From Mycolicibacterium aichiense (lineage in GTDB: Bacteria > Actinomycetota > Actinomycetes > Mycobacteriales > Mycobacteriaceae): a DNA stretch of 64,000 nucleotides. Under the pieces are notes generated by a model, which searched no databases, had not been told where the DNA came from, and saw nothing but the letters and a program-made list of their open reading frames with translations. Each line of letters begins with the position of its first letter. Positions within the stretch are counted from its first letter, which is position 1. The translations under genes and the position numbers were made by a program. The stretch spans positions 1,922,001 to 1,986,000 of the forward strand of contig NZ_AP022561.1 of the NCBI RefSeq assembly GCF_010726245.1, in the 5' to 3' direction. This document shows, piece by piece, positions 1 through 10,111 of the stretch.

Positions 1-2470
1 CCACCGTCCCGACGATCACCATCGACGCCACCAATGCACGCGTGATGATCAGCATCACGATGAAGATCAGTGTCAGAGCGGCGAACGCGGCGATCATCGT
101 GTCGTATTTGGCACCGGCCTGCACGTCGCGGTAGGTGGCGGCGGTGCCGGTCAGGTAGACGTCCGCGTTGGCCAGCGCGGTGCCCTTGATCGCCTCGTGT
201 GCTGCCGTCAGCTGATCGTCGACCACCGAGATGCCGGCTTCCGAGGCGGGATTCACGTCGTGGGTCACGATCAGCCGGGCCGCTTTGCCGTCCGGTGAGA
301 GGAACAGCTTGAGCCCCTTCTGGAAGTCGGGGTTGGCGAACACCTCCGGCGGCAGGTAGAAGTAGTCGTCACTCTTGGATGCGTCGAACGCCTCACCCAT
401 AGCGGTGGCCGTGTCGGTCATCTGCTGCATCTGCTGGATGAGCCCGTCGAAACTGCTGTGGATGGTCTGCAGGGTGTGCTGCATAGTCGTGGCGGTCGCG
501 ATGATCGGGCCGAACTGCGCCACCATCTGTGGCACCAGTGCGTCGATGCTGTCCATGCCGTTGACCATCTTGTCCATGCCGTCGACCATCGCGGTCATGT
601 CGGTCTGCAGCGAAGCCATATTGTCGCTGAACGTGTTGACGCCGTCCATGGCGTCGAACGCCGAGCGCACCGCAAAGCAGGCTGGGATGTTGAAACAGTT
701 TGGCTCCCAGTAGAAGTAGTTGCGGAACGGCCGCACCTCGTCGTCGAAATTGGCGATGTTGTCCCGCATCTGGTCCAGCGTGGCCTTCATGGTGTCCATG
801 TCGGCGATGCTGCGGTGCGCTGACTCGACCATGCCGTTGCCCGAGCCGACGGTGGTGTGCATGGCGTCGGAGAACTTCACCATCAGCGCCTGCAGCTGTG
901 TCATCGAACCGATCATTGCGCCCATGTCGTCACTCATCTTGCTGATGTCACCGACGCGCTGCTTCAAGAACTGCAGGTTCTGGGTGATCGGTACGGAGGA
1001 CATGCTGATCTGGTACGGGATGGAGCTGTGGGCGATGGGGGAGCCCAGTGGCCGGGTGATGCTCTGCACCATCGCGATGCCTTTGATCCTGAACAGTGCC
1101 TTCGCAATTCGGTCGAGCACGATCATGTCGGTGGGGTTGCGCATGTCGTGGTCCGACTCGATGGTCATGATGTCGGGGTTGAGCCGCGCTGTGCTGAAGT
1201 GTTTTTCGGCCGCTGCGTACCCGACGTTGGCCGGCACGTCTGAGGGAATGTAGCGACGGTCGTCATAGCTCGTCTTGTAGCCGATCATGGCCAGCAGGCC
1301 GAGCAGTACGACGCTGGTCGCCGCGGCGAGAATGGGTTTGGGCCAGCGCACTGTTGCGGTGCCGACCTTGCGCCACCCTCTGGTCTTCATCATCCGTTTG
1401 GGATCGAGCAGACCGAATCGGCTGGCGACGACCAGGATGGCCGGGGCGACGGTCAGCGCGGCGGCGACGACGATGATCAGGGCCATGGCCGACGGGTAGG
1501 CCAGCGAATTGAAGTAGGACAGCCGGGTCAGCCGCAACGTCAGCATCGCGCCCGCGATGGTCAGTCCGGAGCCGAGGATGACGTGGCCGACGCCGTGGAA
1601 TGCGCTGTAGTAGGCCGATTCCGGATCCTCGCCGTTCTGTCGGGCTTCGTGGTATCGACCGATCAGGAAGATGGCGTAGTCGGTGCCCGCTGCGATCGAC
1701 AATGCTGTCATCAGTGGAACCGAGAACGTCGAGAAGTCCATGATTCCGAGGTGGCCGATCACCGCGACCGCGCCGCGGGCGGCACCCATCTCGATGCCGA
1801 CGATGGCCAGTATGAGCAGCACGGTGCTCACCGATCGGTACACCAGGGCCAGCATGATCGTGATGACGATCATCGTGACCACGGTCATCTTGATCATGCC
1901 GCGGTCACTGGCCTCGAGTGAATCCGTGGTCAACGGCGCAGGCCCGGTGACATAGGCGTGTAGCCCTGCCGGAGGCGGGGTTTGGTCGATGATCGTGCGC
2001 ACGGCGTCCACCGAGTGGTTGCCTTCGGTGCTGCCCTGGTCGCCGGCCAAGTTCAGCTGGACGTACGCGGCCTTGCCGTCACTGCTCTGGACGCCCGCGG
2101 CGGTGATCATGTCGCCCCAGAAGTCCTGAACATGCTCGACGTGCTTGGAGTCGGCCTTGAACTTCTCGACGAGGGTCTCGTAGTAGCGGCGCGCCGCGTC
2201 GCCCAGGGGTTGGTCGCCGACGAGCACCACCATGGCGATGCTGTCGGAACTGGACTCCTGGAATTTCTGCCCCATCCGCTTGGCGGCGATCACCGCGGGC
2301 GCGTCCTGCGGTGACATCGACACAGCGTTGGCCATGCCGACCTTCTCGACCTGGGGGACAAGCAGATTCACGGCTGCGGTGACGGCCACCCAGACGAGGA
2401 TGATGGGGACGGCCAGTGCCCGGATGGTGCGAGGGATGCGGGTGCGGTTGTTCTTGACGTGCGCGCTCAT
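1..2470 (-). CDS. MmpL-family RND transporter (3' end outside the window)
   Basis: Inner-membrane RND-superfamily protein that moves lipids or siderophores across the mycobacterial membrane with a small MmpS partner. The reverse strand reads continuously from ATG at 2470 for 823 codons with no stop before the window edge, so the C-terminus is missing. The N-terminus has one membrane segment (after MSAHVKNNRTR), then a periplasmic porter domain, then a run of membrane segments including the GTDYAIFLIGRYHE motif typical of MmpL TM4. A long helical periplasmic insertion follows, rich in Met and Gln (DMDTMKATLDQMRDN), with two Cys in EPNCFNIPACF, as expected for MmpL domain D2. It overlaps mmpS by 4 nt (ATGA), so the two are co-translated. 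The substrate cannot be told from sequence; the family assignment is firm. Confidence 0.95.
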   Translation of the reverse strand, partial: MSAHVKNNRTRIPRTIRALAVPIILVWVAVTAAVNLLVPQVEKVGMANAVSMSPQDAPAVIAAKRMGQKFQESSSDSIAMVVLVGDQPLGDAARRYYETLVEKFKADSKHVEHVQDFWGDMITAAGVQSSDGKAAYVQLNLAGDQGSTEGNHSVDAVRTIIDQTPPPAGLHAYVTGPAPLTTDSLEASDRGMIKMTVVTMIVITIMLALVYRSVSTVLLILAIVGIEMGAARGAVAVIGHLGIMDFSTFSVPLMTALSIAAGTDYAIFLIGRYHEARQNGEDPESAYYSAFHGVGHVILGSGLTIAGAMLTLRLTRLSYFNSLAYPSAMALIIVVAAALTVAPAILVVASRFGLLDPKRMMKTRGWRKVGTATVRWPKPILAAATSVVLLGLLAMIGYKTSYDDRRYIPSDVPANVGYAAAEKHFSTARLNPDIMTIESDHDMRNPTDMIVLDRIAKALFRIKGIAMVQSITRPLGSPIAHSSIPYQISMSSVPITQNLQFLKQRVGDISKMSDDMGAMIGSMTQLQALMVKFSDAMHTTVGSGNGMVESAHRSIADMDTMKATLDQMRDNIANFDDEVRPFRNYFYWEPNCFNIPACFAVRSAFDAMDGVNTFSDNMASLQTDMTAMVDGMDKMVNGMDSIDALVPQMVAQFGPIIATATTMQHTLQTIHSSFDGLIQQMQQMTDTATAMGEAFDASKSDDYFYLPPEVFANPDFQKGLKLFLSPDGKAARLIVTHDVNPASEAGISVVDDQLTAAHEAIKGTALANADVYLTGTAATYRDVQAGAKYDTMIAAFAALTLIFIVMLIITRALVASMVIVGTV

Positions 2471-2907
2471 GCGGCTTTGTCCAGACAGAAAGCCTGCGCA
2501 TCACGGCCGTTGGCGAAGTTCTCGGCGACGAGTTTGTCGTCGACCAGGATGCGGCAGCCCAGCGCATCGGTGTCACCCTGGGCGACCACATTGGCCAGCA
2601 CGCCAGGGTCGGTGGTGCTCACCGTCACCGACCAGGGCAACTCGGTGAAGGACGCCTCTATCGTTCTGCCGTTGACGTCGAGGTAGCTGATTCGCCCGGA
2701 TGCCTCTGCGGGGCCGACGATCTGATAGGTCACCCGCTTGGTGTTGATCGGCTTGATGGCGTCTGCCGGCATCGCGGCAGCCACATAGGGCTTGTCGGAG
2801 TCGAAGAACGTCCGGAGCCGGCCTACCACACCGACCGCGGCGAGCAGGGCGACGGCCACTATCGCCACCACCCAAAACCGTTTCAGCAAGCCAACCATCG
2901 GCGGCAT
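2467..2907 (-). CDS. MmpS-family membrane accessory protein
   Basis: Small partner of the downstream MmpL transporter. The 146-residue protein has a short cytoplasmic start, one membrane anchor (about residues 9-28, FWVVAIVAVALLAAVGVVG), and an exported beta-rich domain ending in two spaced Cys (GCRIL and AFCLDKAA), the usual MmpS layout and length. It is first in a mmpS-mmpL operon and overlaps mmpL by 4 nt. Its promoter faces that of a CsoR-family repressor gene across about 80 bp holding a strong palindrome, so control by that repressor is likely (inference). In M. tuberculosis, MmpS4/5 act with MmpL4/5 in siderophore and drug export. Which paralogue this is cannot be decided here. Confidence 0.93.
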   Translation of the reverse strand: MPPMVGLLKRFWVVAIVAVALLAAVGVVGRLRTFFDSDKPYVAAAMPADAIKPINTKRVTYQIVGPAEASGRISYLDVNGRTIEASFTELPWSVTVSTTDPGVLANVVAQGDTDALGCRILVDDKLVAENFANGRDAQAFCLDKAA

Positions 2908-2963
2908 CTCCCTCTCGTGTGACGCGACTCAGGCCGCAGCCCGTGGACGACGACGATCTAGTA

Positions 2964-3314
<351 letters not shown>

Positions 3315-3342
3315 CGCCGGCTCTTCCGGAAAGGAGATCACG

Positions 3343-3507
3343 ATGTGCCGAGCTGTGAATTGTCGGGTGTGCGGGAAGACGACGTGGTCGGGCTGTGGCA
3401 TGCACGTCGATGAAGTACGTCGCGGCGTGCCTGCCGGGCAGTGGTGCTCGGGTCACGCCGAGAGCGAAGCGCCGCGGTCGCGCTGGAACCCGTTCAAGCG
3501 GTCCTGA
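3343..3507 (+). CDS. Small Cys-rich protein, 54 aa, possible zinc or metal binder
   Basis: A 54-residue ORF beginning MCRAVNCRVCGKTTWSGCG and ending NPFKRS, preceded at 7 nt by a good ribosome site (AAGGAG at 3331-3336). It has five Cys in C-x4-C-x2-C-x7-C ... C order, plus His in GMHVD and SGHAE, which would suit a compact zinc-ribbon or treble-clef fold. It lies 28 nt after the CsoR/CstR-like repressor on the same strand, so co-expression is likely. Similar short proteins sit next to metal- or sulfur-responsive regulators in other actinobacteria as far as I recall, but I know of no assigned function. Alternatives are a metallothionein-like buffer or a persulfide acceptor. Confidence 0.75.
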   Translation: MCRAVNCRVCGKTTWSGCGMHVDEVRRGVPAGQWCSGHAESEAPRSRWNPFKRS

Positions 3508-3586
3508 CGCAACGGAATAGTCACGACGGCGGGACACGCCGCGCGTCCGCGCGCGCCCGGGTGTGCGGGGGTGCGAACGTAGGGGA

Positions 3587-4504
3587 GTGGACCCGAGTGA
3601 CTACGCGGCGATCCTTGACGACTACGCCGAGTACCTCGCGCTGGAGCGTTCCCGCTCCGAGCACACCCAGCGGGCCTACCTCACCGACCTGAAATCGCTG
3701 TTCTCGTTCCTCGACGAGCGCGCCCCCGGCGCCGGGCTGGGCGGACTGAGCCTACCGGTCCTGCGGTCCTGGCTGGCCGCGCAATCCGCCGCCGGGGCGG
3801 CCCGAACGACCCTTGCCAGGCGCACCTCGGCAGTCAAGACGTTCACCGCGTGGGCCGCCCGGCGCGGTCTGCTCGCGGACGACCCCGCGGTTCGGCTCCA
3901 GCTGCCCAAGGCCCGTCGCACCCTGCCCGCGGTACTACGTCAGGATCAGGCGTTGGCCGCCATGGCCGCCGCTGACCTCGGCGCCGAGCAGGGTGACCCG
4001 CTTGCGCTCCGGGACCGGCTGATCGTCGAGCTGCTCTACGCCACCGGCATCCGCGTCAGCGAGTTGTGCGGTCTGGACATCGACGACGTCGACACCGGCC
4101 GGCGGGTGCTGCGGGTCCTGGGCAAGGGCAACAAACAACGCACGGTCCCGTTCGGGGCGCCGGCGCTGGCCGCGCTCACCGCCTGGCTCACCGACGGCCG
4201 ACCCGAATTGGCCACCACCGACTCCGGTTCCGCGTTGTTACTCGGGACGCGCGGCAAGCGACTCGACCCCCGCCAGGCCCGCACGGTCGTGCACCAAACG
4301 ATGTCGGCGGTCGACGGAGCGCCTGACATCGGACCGCACGGCCTGCGGCACAGTGCGGCCACCCATCTCCTCGAAGGCGGCGCCGACTTGCGCATCGTCC
4401 AGGAGATCTTGGGCCACTCGACGTTGGCCACCACGCAGCTCTACACCCATGTGACGGTGGCGCGCCTACGTGCCGTGCACGACCAAGCGCATCCGCGCGC
4501 CTGA
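3587..4504 (+). CDS. xerC: Tyrosine recombinase XerC
   Basis: Chromosome-dimer resolution recombinase acting at dif with XerD. It has an N-terminal SAM-like core-binding domain ([21 protein letters not shown]), then a catalytic domain with the family residues: Arg in [12 protein letters not shown], Lys in GKGNKQR, His-x-x-Arg in HGLRH, His in LGHS, and the nucleophilic Tyr in TTQLYTHV. The first conserved stretch ([11 protein letters not shown]) aligns with the start of M. tuberculosis XerC, so I use GTG 3587 (about 305 aa); GTG 3563 would add eight residues, and neither has a clear ribosome site. Near-match to chromosomal XerC and the neighbouring selO/rpsB order argue against a phage integrase. 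Confidence 0.93.
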   Translation: MDPSDYAAILDDYAEYLALERSRSEHTQRAYLTDLKSLFSFLDERAPGAGLGGLSLPVLRSWLAAQSAAGAARTTLARRTSAVKTFTAWAARRGLLADDPAVRLQLPKARRTLPAVLRQDQALAAMAAADLGAEQGDPLALRDRLIVELLYATGIRVSELCGLDIDDVDTGRRVLRVLGKGNKQRTVPFGAPALAALTAWLTDGRPELATTDSGSALLLGTRGKRLDPRQARTVVHQTMSAVDGAPDIGPHGLRHSAATHLLEGGADLRIVQEILGHSTLATTQLYTHVTVARLRAVHDQAHPRA

Positions 4505-4508
4505 AAAT

Positions 4509-5939
4509 CTAAGTGCCGCAGAATGTTTGGAAGCAGCGGCCGAAATCTTCCGGGGCGGGCTCGGCGTAGCGCTCGAATCCTGCCCGCTCGTCGTACGGCG
4601 AGTTGAGCGCGACCAGCAGCCGGGTGAACGGCTCCAGGTCGCCCGCCGTGGCGGCGGCCAGCGCCTCCTCGACGAGGTGGTTGCGGGGGATGTACACCGG
4701 ATTGACCCGGCGCATCGCATCGATGTCCGGGCTCAGGCCGCGCCACCGGGACGCCCACGCCTCGAACGGCGGCGCGATGACACCGTCGGCGAGTCGGCGG
4801 AAGAACGAGGTGTAGTCGACGCGCTCGCTGTCGAGTAGCTCCACCAAATCCTCGGTGAGTTGCACGGCGGTTCCGTCCTCAACGTCGTGACCCAGTCCGA
4901 GCTTTCGGCGCATGCCCGCCAACCACGCTGCCGAGTACTGCGGCGCGAACTGCTGAAGCGACTCGGTGGCCAGCTCGACAGCGCGGTCCTGATCCTCAGC
5001 GATCAGCCCGAGCAACGCTTCGGCGAAGCGAGCCAGATTCCAGGTGGCCACCGAAGGCTGGTTGCCATAGGCGTACCGGCCCCACGAGTCGATCGAACTG
5101 AACACCGTTTTGGGGTCGAAGGCGTCCATGAACGCGCATGGCCCGTAGTCGATCGTCTCACCCGAGATCGTCATGTTGTCGGTGTTCATCACGCCGTGGA
5201 CGAACCCGACCAGCATCCACTGCGCGACGAGGTCGGCTTGAGCTGCGATCACCGAGTCGAGCAGCGCCAGATACGGATTGTCTGCTTCGGCGGCGCCCGG
5301 GTAGTGCCTGCTGATCGCATGGTCGGCGAGTCGCCGCAGCACCTCGAGTTGGCCTGCGGCACCGACATATTGGAAGGTGCCGACGCGCAGATGGCTCGAC
5401 GCGACACGGGCCAGCACGGCACCCTCCAGTGGGGTGTCCCGCTGGACGACGCGCCCGGTGGCCACAACCGACAGCGAACGGGTGGTCGGAATGCCCAGTG
5501 CGTGCATCGCCTCGCTGATCAGGTATTCGCGCAGCATCGGACCGATTGCCGCCAAGCCGTCGCCGCCGCGGGCGAACGGAGTGCGTCCCGACCCCTTCAG
5601 ATGAAGATCCCGGGTCTGCCCGCCGGCATCGACCAGCTCGCCGAGCAGCAATGCGCGACCGTCGCCGAGCCGCGGCACCCAACCGCCGAACTGGTGTCCG
5701 GCATATCCCTGCGCGACGGGCTCGGCGTCCGCGGGCAGCCGGGTCCCGACCAGCAGACCGACGCCGTCGGAGCTGCGCAGCCACCCGGGATCCATTCCCA
5801 ACTCCGCGGCCAGCGGCTCGTTGAGCACGAGCAGCCGTGGATCGGGTGCAACTTCGGCCTGCCAGCGCAGCGCGATCTCGGGCAGCTCGGCGGCGAATCG
5901 GTGGCCGAGGACGACGGTCGTGTCGGGCGCGATGCTCAT
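4509..5939 (-). CDS. selO: Protein adenylyltransferase SelO (YdiU/UPF0061)
   Basis: Pseudokinase-fold enzyme that transfers AMP from ATP to Ser/Thr/Tyr of proteins, linked in other bacteria to redox stress. The 476-residue protein shows the family blocks: [14 protein letters not shown], the lysine in [34 protein letters not shown], and the flipped catalytic segment [22 protein letters not shown] with the metal-binding Asn and Asp. The C-terminus ends CFQTFCGT: a Cys three residues from the end occupies the place where eukaryotic SelO has selenocysteine. It lies 5 nt from the convergent xerC stop, monocistronic. Its start ATG at 5939 gives the expected N-terminus. Confidence 0.95.
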   Translation of the reverse strand: MSIAPDTTVVLGHRFAAELPEIALRWQAEVAPDPRLLVLNEPLAAELGMDPGWLRSSDGVGLLVGTRLPADAEPVAQGYAGHQFGGWVPRLGDGRALLLGELVDAGGQTRDLHLKGSGRTPFARGGDGLAAIGPMLREYLISEAMHALGIPTTRSLSVVATGRVVQRDTPLEGAVLARVASSHLRVGTFQYVGAAGQLEVLRRLADHAISRHYPGAAEADNPYLALLDSVIAAQADLVAQWMLVGFVHGVMNTDNMTISGETIDYGPCAFMDAFDPKTVFSSIDSWGRYAYGNQPSVATWNLARFAEALLGLIAEDQDRAVELATESLQQFAPQYSAAWLAGMRRKLGLGHDVEDGTAVQLTEDLVELLDSERVDYTSFFRRLADGVIAPPFEAWASRWRGLSPDIDAMRRVNPVYIPRNHLVEEALAAATAGDLEPFTRLLVALNSPYDERAGFERYAEPAPEDFGRCFQTFCGT

Positions 5940-5982
5940 TGACGACCAGCCTACGGAGAATTGCTGCTCGCGGTAGGGATGC

Positions 5983-6474
5983 TCACCCGGTCAGCGGCTT
6001 GAGCCGGACCGGTGTGCTTGCCAACAGGCCCAGCGGATCGACGTAGTCGGCTCGCGACGATGGACCCCACATCGCACCCCAGTGCAGGCACGCCGGTGCC
6101 GGGCAACCCGCGTGCCCGGGCAGCAGCCGGCCCAGCGGCGTCGACCCATCGACCAACTGACCGACCCGCACCGCGGCGTCGACCGGTTCGTAGCTGGTGC
6201 GCAATCCGCCGGCATGCGCCAGCGACACCACCGGGCGTCCGGCCAGCCTCCCGGCGAACACCACCGTCGCCGAGCCGGCGGCGTAAACCGGCTGGTCAGG
6301 CAGCCCGGCCAGGTCAACGCCGCGGTGGCCGCGCTGCCAGTCCGGTGACGGTGCATCGAAGGTCCTGGTCACCGATGGCGCAGGCCGCAGCGGCCACAGC
6401 AACCGCCCGGCGTCGGCACGTCCGGTACCCGCGCACACCAGCAACGCCGCCACCACCACCGCAAGGACCCGCAT
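5983..6474 (-). CDS. Secreted M23/LytM-family peptidase-like protein
   Basis: Exported protein of 163 residues with a signal peptide ([22 protein letters not shown]) and one compact M23 domain. Zn ligands are visible in GHRGVDLAG (H-x3-D) and in CLHWGAM near the end, so it may be an active peptidoglycan endopeptidase; the Cys pair CPAPAC precedes the last His. The length is typical of the stand-alone domain. A homologue lies at the same place, diverging from rpsB, in M. tuberculosis (Rv2891). It reads away from rpsB and is probably monocistronic. Confidence 0.85.
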   Translation of the reverse strand: MRVLAVVVAALLVCAGTGRADAGRLLWPLRPAPSVTRTFDAPSPDWQRGHRGVDLAGLPDQPVYAAGSATVVFAGRLAGRPVVSLAHAGGLRTSYEPVDAAVRVGQLVDGSTPLGRLLPGHAGCPAPACLHWGAMWGPSSRADYVDPLGLLASTPVRLKPLTG

Positions 6475-6773
6475 CGCTCCAGTTCAGCGTGTTATACGGG
6501 GAGGCGAAAGCCGCCAGGAGCCACATTGGGGACGGCCGCGGCGCTGTGGACAAAGCACCCCTTCGGGCGGTGTAAACTTTTGCCTGCAACTCGCGCGAGC
6601 GGGTTGACTTCGCGCGCCTGTTCCGCAAGTTCGCCACGTCGACACTTGCACCACGCATGCCGGTTGGTCTCGTCCGAGGTTTCACAACGACGGGTCGGCA
6701 CGCCTCAGGCGCCAGGGCTTGGCTTCACCCGAAGCCGGGCGACAACCGACAACACATAAGGAATGGCCGACCC
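6475..6773 (+). promoter_or_regulatory. rpsB promoter and untranslated leader region
   Basis: A 299-bp gene-free gap between the divergent M23 gene and rpsB. A possible -10 (TAAACT, 6573-6578) would leave a leader near 190 nt; the only -35 candidate (TGGACA, 6547-6552) has a long 20-nt spacer, so this is weak. A perfect 6-4-6 hairpin (GGCTTC-ACCC-GAAGCC, 6721-6736) sits 37 nt before the start codon and could serve autoregulation by S2 (inference). The ribosome site AAGGA is at 6758-6762. Confidence 0.4.
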
Positions 6774-7613
6774 ATGGCTGTTGTAACCATGAAGCAGCTG
6801 CTTGACAGCGGCACGCACTTCGGGCACCAGACCCGACGCTGGAACCCCAAGATGAAGCGGTTCATCTTCACCGACCGCAACGGCATCTACATCATCGATC
6901 TGCAGCAGACGCTGACCTACATCGATCAGGCTTACGAGTTCGTCAAGGAGACCGTCGCCCATGGCGGCACGATCCTGTTCGTCGGCACCAAGAAGCAGGC
7001 CCAGGAATCCATCGCCGAAGAGGCGACGCGCGTCGGCATGCCGTATGTGAACCAGCGCTGGCTGGGCGGCATGCTCACCAACTTCCAGACCGTGCACAAG
7101 CGCCTTCAGCGGATGAAGGAGCTCGAGGCCATGGAGCAGACCGGTGGCTTCGAGGGTCGCACCAAGAAGGAAATCTTGATGCTGACCCGCGAGAAGACCA
7201 AGCTCGAGCGCAGCCTCGGCGGTATCCGCGACATGGCCAAGGTGCCGTCCGCGGTGTGGGTCGTCGACACCAACAAGGAGCACCTCGCGATCAGCGAGGC
7301 CATCAAGCTCGGCATCCCGGTCATCGCGATCCTGGACACCAACTGCGACCCCGATCAGGTCAACTACCCGATCCCGGGCAACGACGACGCGATCCGCTCC
7401 GCGGCGCTGCTGACCAAGGTGATCGCCTCCGCGGTGGCCGAGGGTCTGCAGGCACGCTCCGGCGTCAATGCGGGCGACAAGGCCGACTCCGGTTCCGGAG
7501 CCGCTGCCGAGCCGCTCGCCGAGTGGGAGCAGGAGCTGCTCGCCAGCGCAACCGCGTCGGCCCCCAACGACGCTGGGCCGGTCGCCACCGAAACCACCAC
7601 TGAAGGTTCTTAG
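6774..7613 (+). CDS. rpsB: 30S ribosomal protein S2
   Basis: Structural protein of the small ribosomal subunit. It begins [25 protein letters not shown], the classic S2 signature, and contains [23 protein letters not shown] and [12 protein letters not shown]. From ATG 6774 it is 279 residues, with an Ala/Ser/Thr-rich C-terminal tail as in other mycobacteria. Reading further upstream from 6657 would add an unrelated leader, and AAGGA at 6758-6762 supports the chosen start. tsf follows after 18 nt in the usual rpsB-tsf operon. Confidence 0.98.
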   Translation: MAVVTMKQLLDSGTHFGHQTRRWNPKMKRFIFTDRNGIYIIDLQQTLTYIDQAYEFVKETVAHGGTILFVGTKKQAQESIAEEATRVGMPYVNQRWLGGMLTNFQTVHKRLQRMKELEAMEQTGGFEGRTKKEILMLTREKTKLERSLGGIRDMAKVPSAVWVVDTNKEHLAISEAIKLGIPVIAILDTNCDPDQVNYPIPGNDDAIRSAALLTKVIASAVAEGLQARSGVNAGDKADSGSGAAAEPLAEWEQELLASATASAPNDAGPVATETTTEGS

Positions 7614-7631
7614 TTCTTAGGGAAGGGCCAC

Positions 7632-8447
7632 ATGGCTAACTACACCGCTGCCGACGTCAAGCGGCTTCGGGAGCTCACCGGTGCGGGCATGCTCGACTGC
7701 AAGAACGCCCTGGCCGAGAGCGACGGCGACTTCGACAAGGCTGTCGAGGCGCTGCGCATCAAGGGCGCCAAGGACGTCGGCAAGCGCGCTGAGCGCGCCA
7801 CCGCCGAAGGCCTGGTCGCCGCCAAGGGCGGGGCGATGATCGAGCTCAACTCCGAGACCGACTTCGTCGCCAAGAACGCCGAGTTCCAGCAGCTGGCCTC
7901 CGACGTGGTCGCGGCCGCGGCAGAGTCCAAGGCCGCCGACGTGGAGGCCCTCAAGGCCGCCAAAATCGGTGACAAGACGGTCGAGCAGGCCGTCGCGGAG
8001 CTGTCGGCCAAGATTGGCGAGAAGCTCGAACTGCGCCGTGCCACGTACTTCGACGGCAACGTCGAGGCCTACCTGCACAAGCGTGCTGCCGACCTGCCGC
8101 CCGCCGTGGGCGTGCTGGTCGAGTACACCGGTTCGGACAAAGAGGCCGCGCACTCGGTGGCACTGCAGATCGCCGCGCTGAAGGCCAAGTACCTGACCCG
8201 TGACGACGTCCCCGCCGACATCGTGGCCAACGAGCGCCACATCGCGGAGGAGACCGCCAAGGCCGAAGGCAAGCCCGAGCAGGCACTGCCCAAGATCATC
8301 GAGGGCAGGGTCACCGGCTTCTACAAGGACGTCGTGCTGCTCGACCAGCCGTCGGTGTCCGACAGCAAGAAGACGGTCAAGGCACTGCTCGACGAGGCCG
8401 GCGTGACCGTGACACGGTTCGTCCGGTTCGAGGTCGGCCAGGCCTAG
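7632..8447 (+). CDS. tsf: Elongation factor Ts
   Basis: Guanine-nucleotide exchange factor that regenerates EF-Tu-GTP. The 271-residue protein starts [27 protein letters not shown] and carries the TDFVAKN motif that contacts EF-Tu, followed by the two-subdomain core and [22 protein letters not shown]. Second gene of rpsB-tsf; ribosome site GGGAAGGG just upstream. Two hairpins follow its stop. Confidence 0.98.
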   Translation: MANYTAADVKRLRELTGAGMLDCKNALAESDGDFDKAVEALRIKGAKDVGKRAERATAEGLVAAKGGAMIELNSETDFVAKNAEFQQLASDVVAAAAESKAADVEALKAAKIGDKTVEQAVAELSAKIGEKLELRRATYFDGNVEAYLHKRAADLPPAVGVLVEYTGSDKEAAHSVALQIAALKAKYLTRDDVPADIVANERHIAEETAKAEGKPEQALPKIIEGRVTGFYKDVVLLDQPSVSDSKKTVKALLDEAGVTVTRFVRFEVGQA

Positions 8448-8461
8448 CCCGACACCAAGCT

Positions 8462-8531
8462 TGGACGGAACACCAACCGTCCACTGGAAAACCCCGTGCC
8501 ACATCCGGCGATCCCGGAGGCGCGGGGTTTT
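8462..8531 (+). terminator. Tandem hairpins after rpsB-tsf, second one terminator-like
   Basis: First hairpin: TGGACGG (8462-8468) with CCGTCCA (8477-8483). Second: AAAACCCCGTGCC (8488-8500) with GGCGCGGGGTTTT (8519-8531), a 13-bp stem with one G-U pair and a T-run built into its 3' arm, the form of an intrinsic terminator. amiC begins 53 nt later, so the operon probably ends here. Confidence 0.8.
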
Positions 8532-8583
8532 GCCATGTCTGGGGATCGCCGTTATTGAACACGTGCCTGCTAGCGTCGGCGGA

Positions 8584-10011
8584 ATGCAACATGTGAACGC
8601 CTACCGCGACGACGCGCTCGGCACGATGGACGCCGTCGCCCTGGTCGACGCCCTCCGCACCGGCAAAGTGTCCCGCCCTGAGCTCGTCGAGGCCGCCATC
8701 GCGCGCACCGAGGCGGTCAACCCCATGCTCAACGGTTTGGCCCATCAGACGTTCGAGCGGGCACTGGCCCGCAGCCACGCCGGCGGCCGCGGATACTTCG
8801 ACGGGGTGCCGACGTTCATCAAGGACAACGTCGACGTCGAAGGCATGCCGACGATGCAGGGCACCGACGCCTGGGAGCCGCGTCTGAAGCCCGCGCACGG
8901 TGAGTTCGCCAGTCTCTTCCTGGCCACCGGCCTGGTGCCGCTGGGCAAGACGCAGCTCTCGGAATTCGGGTTCAGCGCGTCCGCGGAGCATCCGCGGCTG
9001 GGCGCTGTGCGCAATCCCTGGGACACCGATTTCACCGCCGGCGCGTCGTCGTCGGGCTCCGGTGCGTTCGTCGCGGCAGGCGTGGTGCCCATCGCTCACG
9101 CCAATGACGGCGGCGGCTCCATCCGCATCCCCGCCGCCTGCAACGGTCTGGTGGGCCTCAAGCCTTCGCGGGGCCGGCTGCCGCTGGACAAGATGACCCG
9201 ACAGATGCCGGTGCGCATCGTCAACGACGGGGTGCTGACCCGCAGTGTGCGCGACACCGCCGCGTTCTACCGGGAAGCCGAGCGAGTCTGGCGTGACCGC
9301 AAACTGCCACCGATCGGTGCCGTCACCGGGCCGAGCGCTGCCCGGCTGCGCATCGCCGTCGTGACCCAGTCGGTCGTCCGCCAGGCCGCGCCCAGCATCC
9401 GTGACCACACTCTGAAGACCGCCGAATTGCTTGCCGGCCTTGGCCATAACGTCGAGTACCTTGACCAGCCGCCGGTGCCGCGCTACTTCCTGGACGACTT
9501 CCTGTTGTACTGGGCATTTTTGGCGATGACACTGGTGCGCACCGGGCAGCGGACATTCGGGCAGAGTTTCGACAAGACGAAGCTCGACAACCTCACCCTG
9601 GGCCTCGACCGGCACGCCAGTCGCAACCTGCACAAGTTGCCGATCGCCATTACGCGGCTGCGCAGGCTGCGGCGGGTCACCGCCCGGCTCTATCAAACCT
9701 ACGACGTGATCCTGATGCCCACGCTCGCCGATGAGACGCCCCGGATCGGTCATCTGGACCCCACCGCGGACTTCGAGCAGATCATGGACCGACTGATCGA
9801 CTGGGTGGCGTTCACCCCGTTGCAGAACGCGACCGGCGAGCCGGCAATCTCCCTGCCACTGGCCCAATCCGCGTCCGGGATGCCGGTGGGCATGATGCTG
9901 GCCGGACCGCTCGGCCACGAACGCCGACTCCTGGAACTCGCCTACGAACTCGAGGCCGCGCAGCCGTGGCCGCGCATCGACACCGCGCACCAACAGCCGC
10001 TGTCGCAGTAG
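8584..10011 (+). CDS. amiC: Amidase-signature hydrolase AmiC-like
   Basis: Amidase-signature enzyme hydrolysing small amides, substrate unknown. The Ser-cisSer-Lys triad is visible: Lys in FIKDNVDVEG, the Ser-rich loop in GASSSGSGAFVAAG, and the GGGSIRIPAACNGLVGLKPSRGR block with the acylated Ser. From ATG 8584 the protein is 475 residues, close to M. tuberculosis AmiC at the same place beside tsf. An upstream in-frame start at 8461 would read through the terminator hairpins and is rejected. Next gene 100 nt on. Confidence 0.9.
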   Translation: MQHVNAYRDDALGTMDAVALVDALRTGKVSRPELVEAAIARTEAVNPMLNGLAHQTFERALARSHAGGRGYFDGVPTFIKDNVDVEGMPTMQGTDAWEPRLKPAHGEFASLFLATGLVPLGKTQLSEFGFSASAEHPRLGAVRNPWDTDFTAGASSSGSGAFVAAGVVPIAHANDGGGSIRIPAACNGLVGLKPSRGRLPLDKMTRQMPVRIVNDGVLTRSVRDTAAFYREAERVWRDRKLPPIGAVTGPSAARLRIAVVTQSVVRQAAPSIRDHTLKTAELLAGLGHNVEYLDQPPVPRYFLDDFLLYWAFLAMTLVRTGQRTFGQSFDKTKLDNLTLGLDRHASRNLHKLPIAITRLRRLRRVTARLYQTYDVILMPTLADETPRIGHLDPTADFEQIMDRLIDWVAFTPLQNATGEPAISLPLAQSASGMPVGMMLAGPLGHERRLLELAYELEAAQPWPRIDTAHQQPLSQ

Positions 10012-10111
10012 TTGGCGCGGACACCTTGATTTAACAGCCGGGGTGTTCGCGTAACTCGAGGGACATCAGCGGATTCGGTGGCCGAAACAGTCCACGCCGA
10101 ATATTTTCGGT

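Noticed and set aside
3587..4504. Tyrosine recombinase as mark of a phage or genomic island
   Set aside because: It matches chromosomal XerC and sits in conserved gene order with no repeats, tRNA or phage genes nearby.
6657..6773. N-terminal extension of S2
   Set aside because: The extended residues are unlike S2, and the ribosome site and universal [10 protein letters not shown] start are at 6774.
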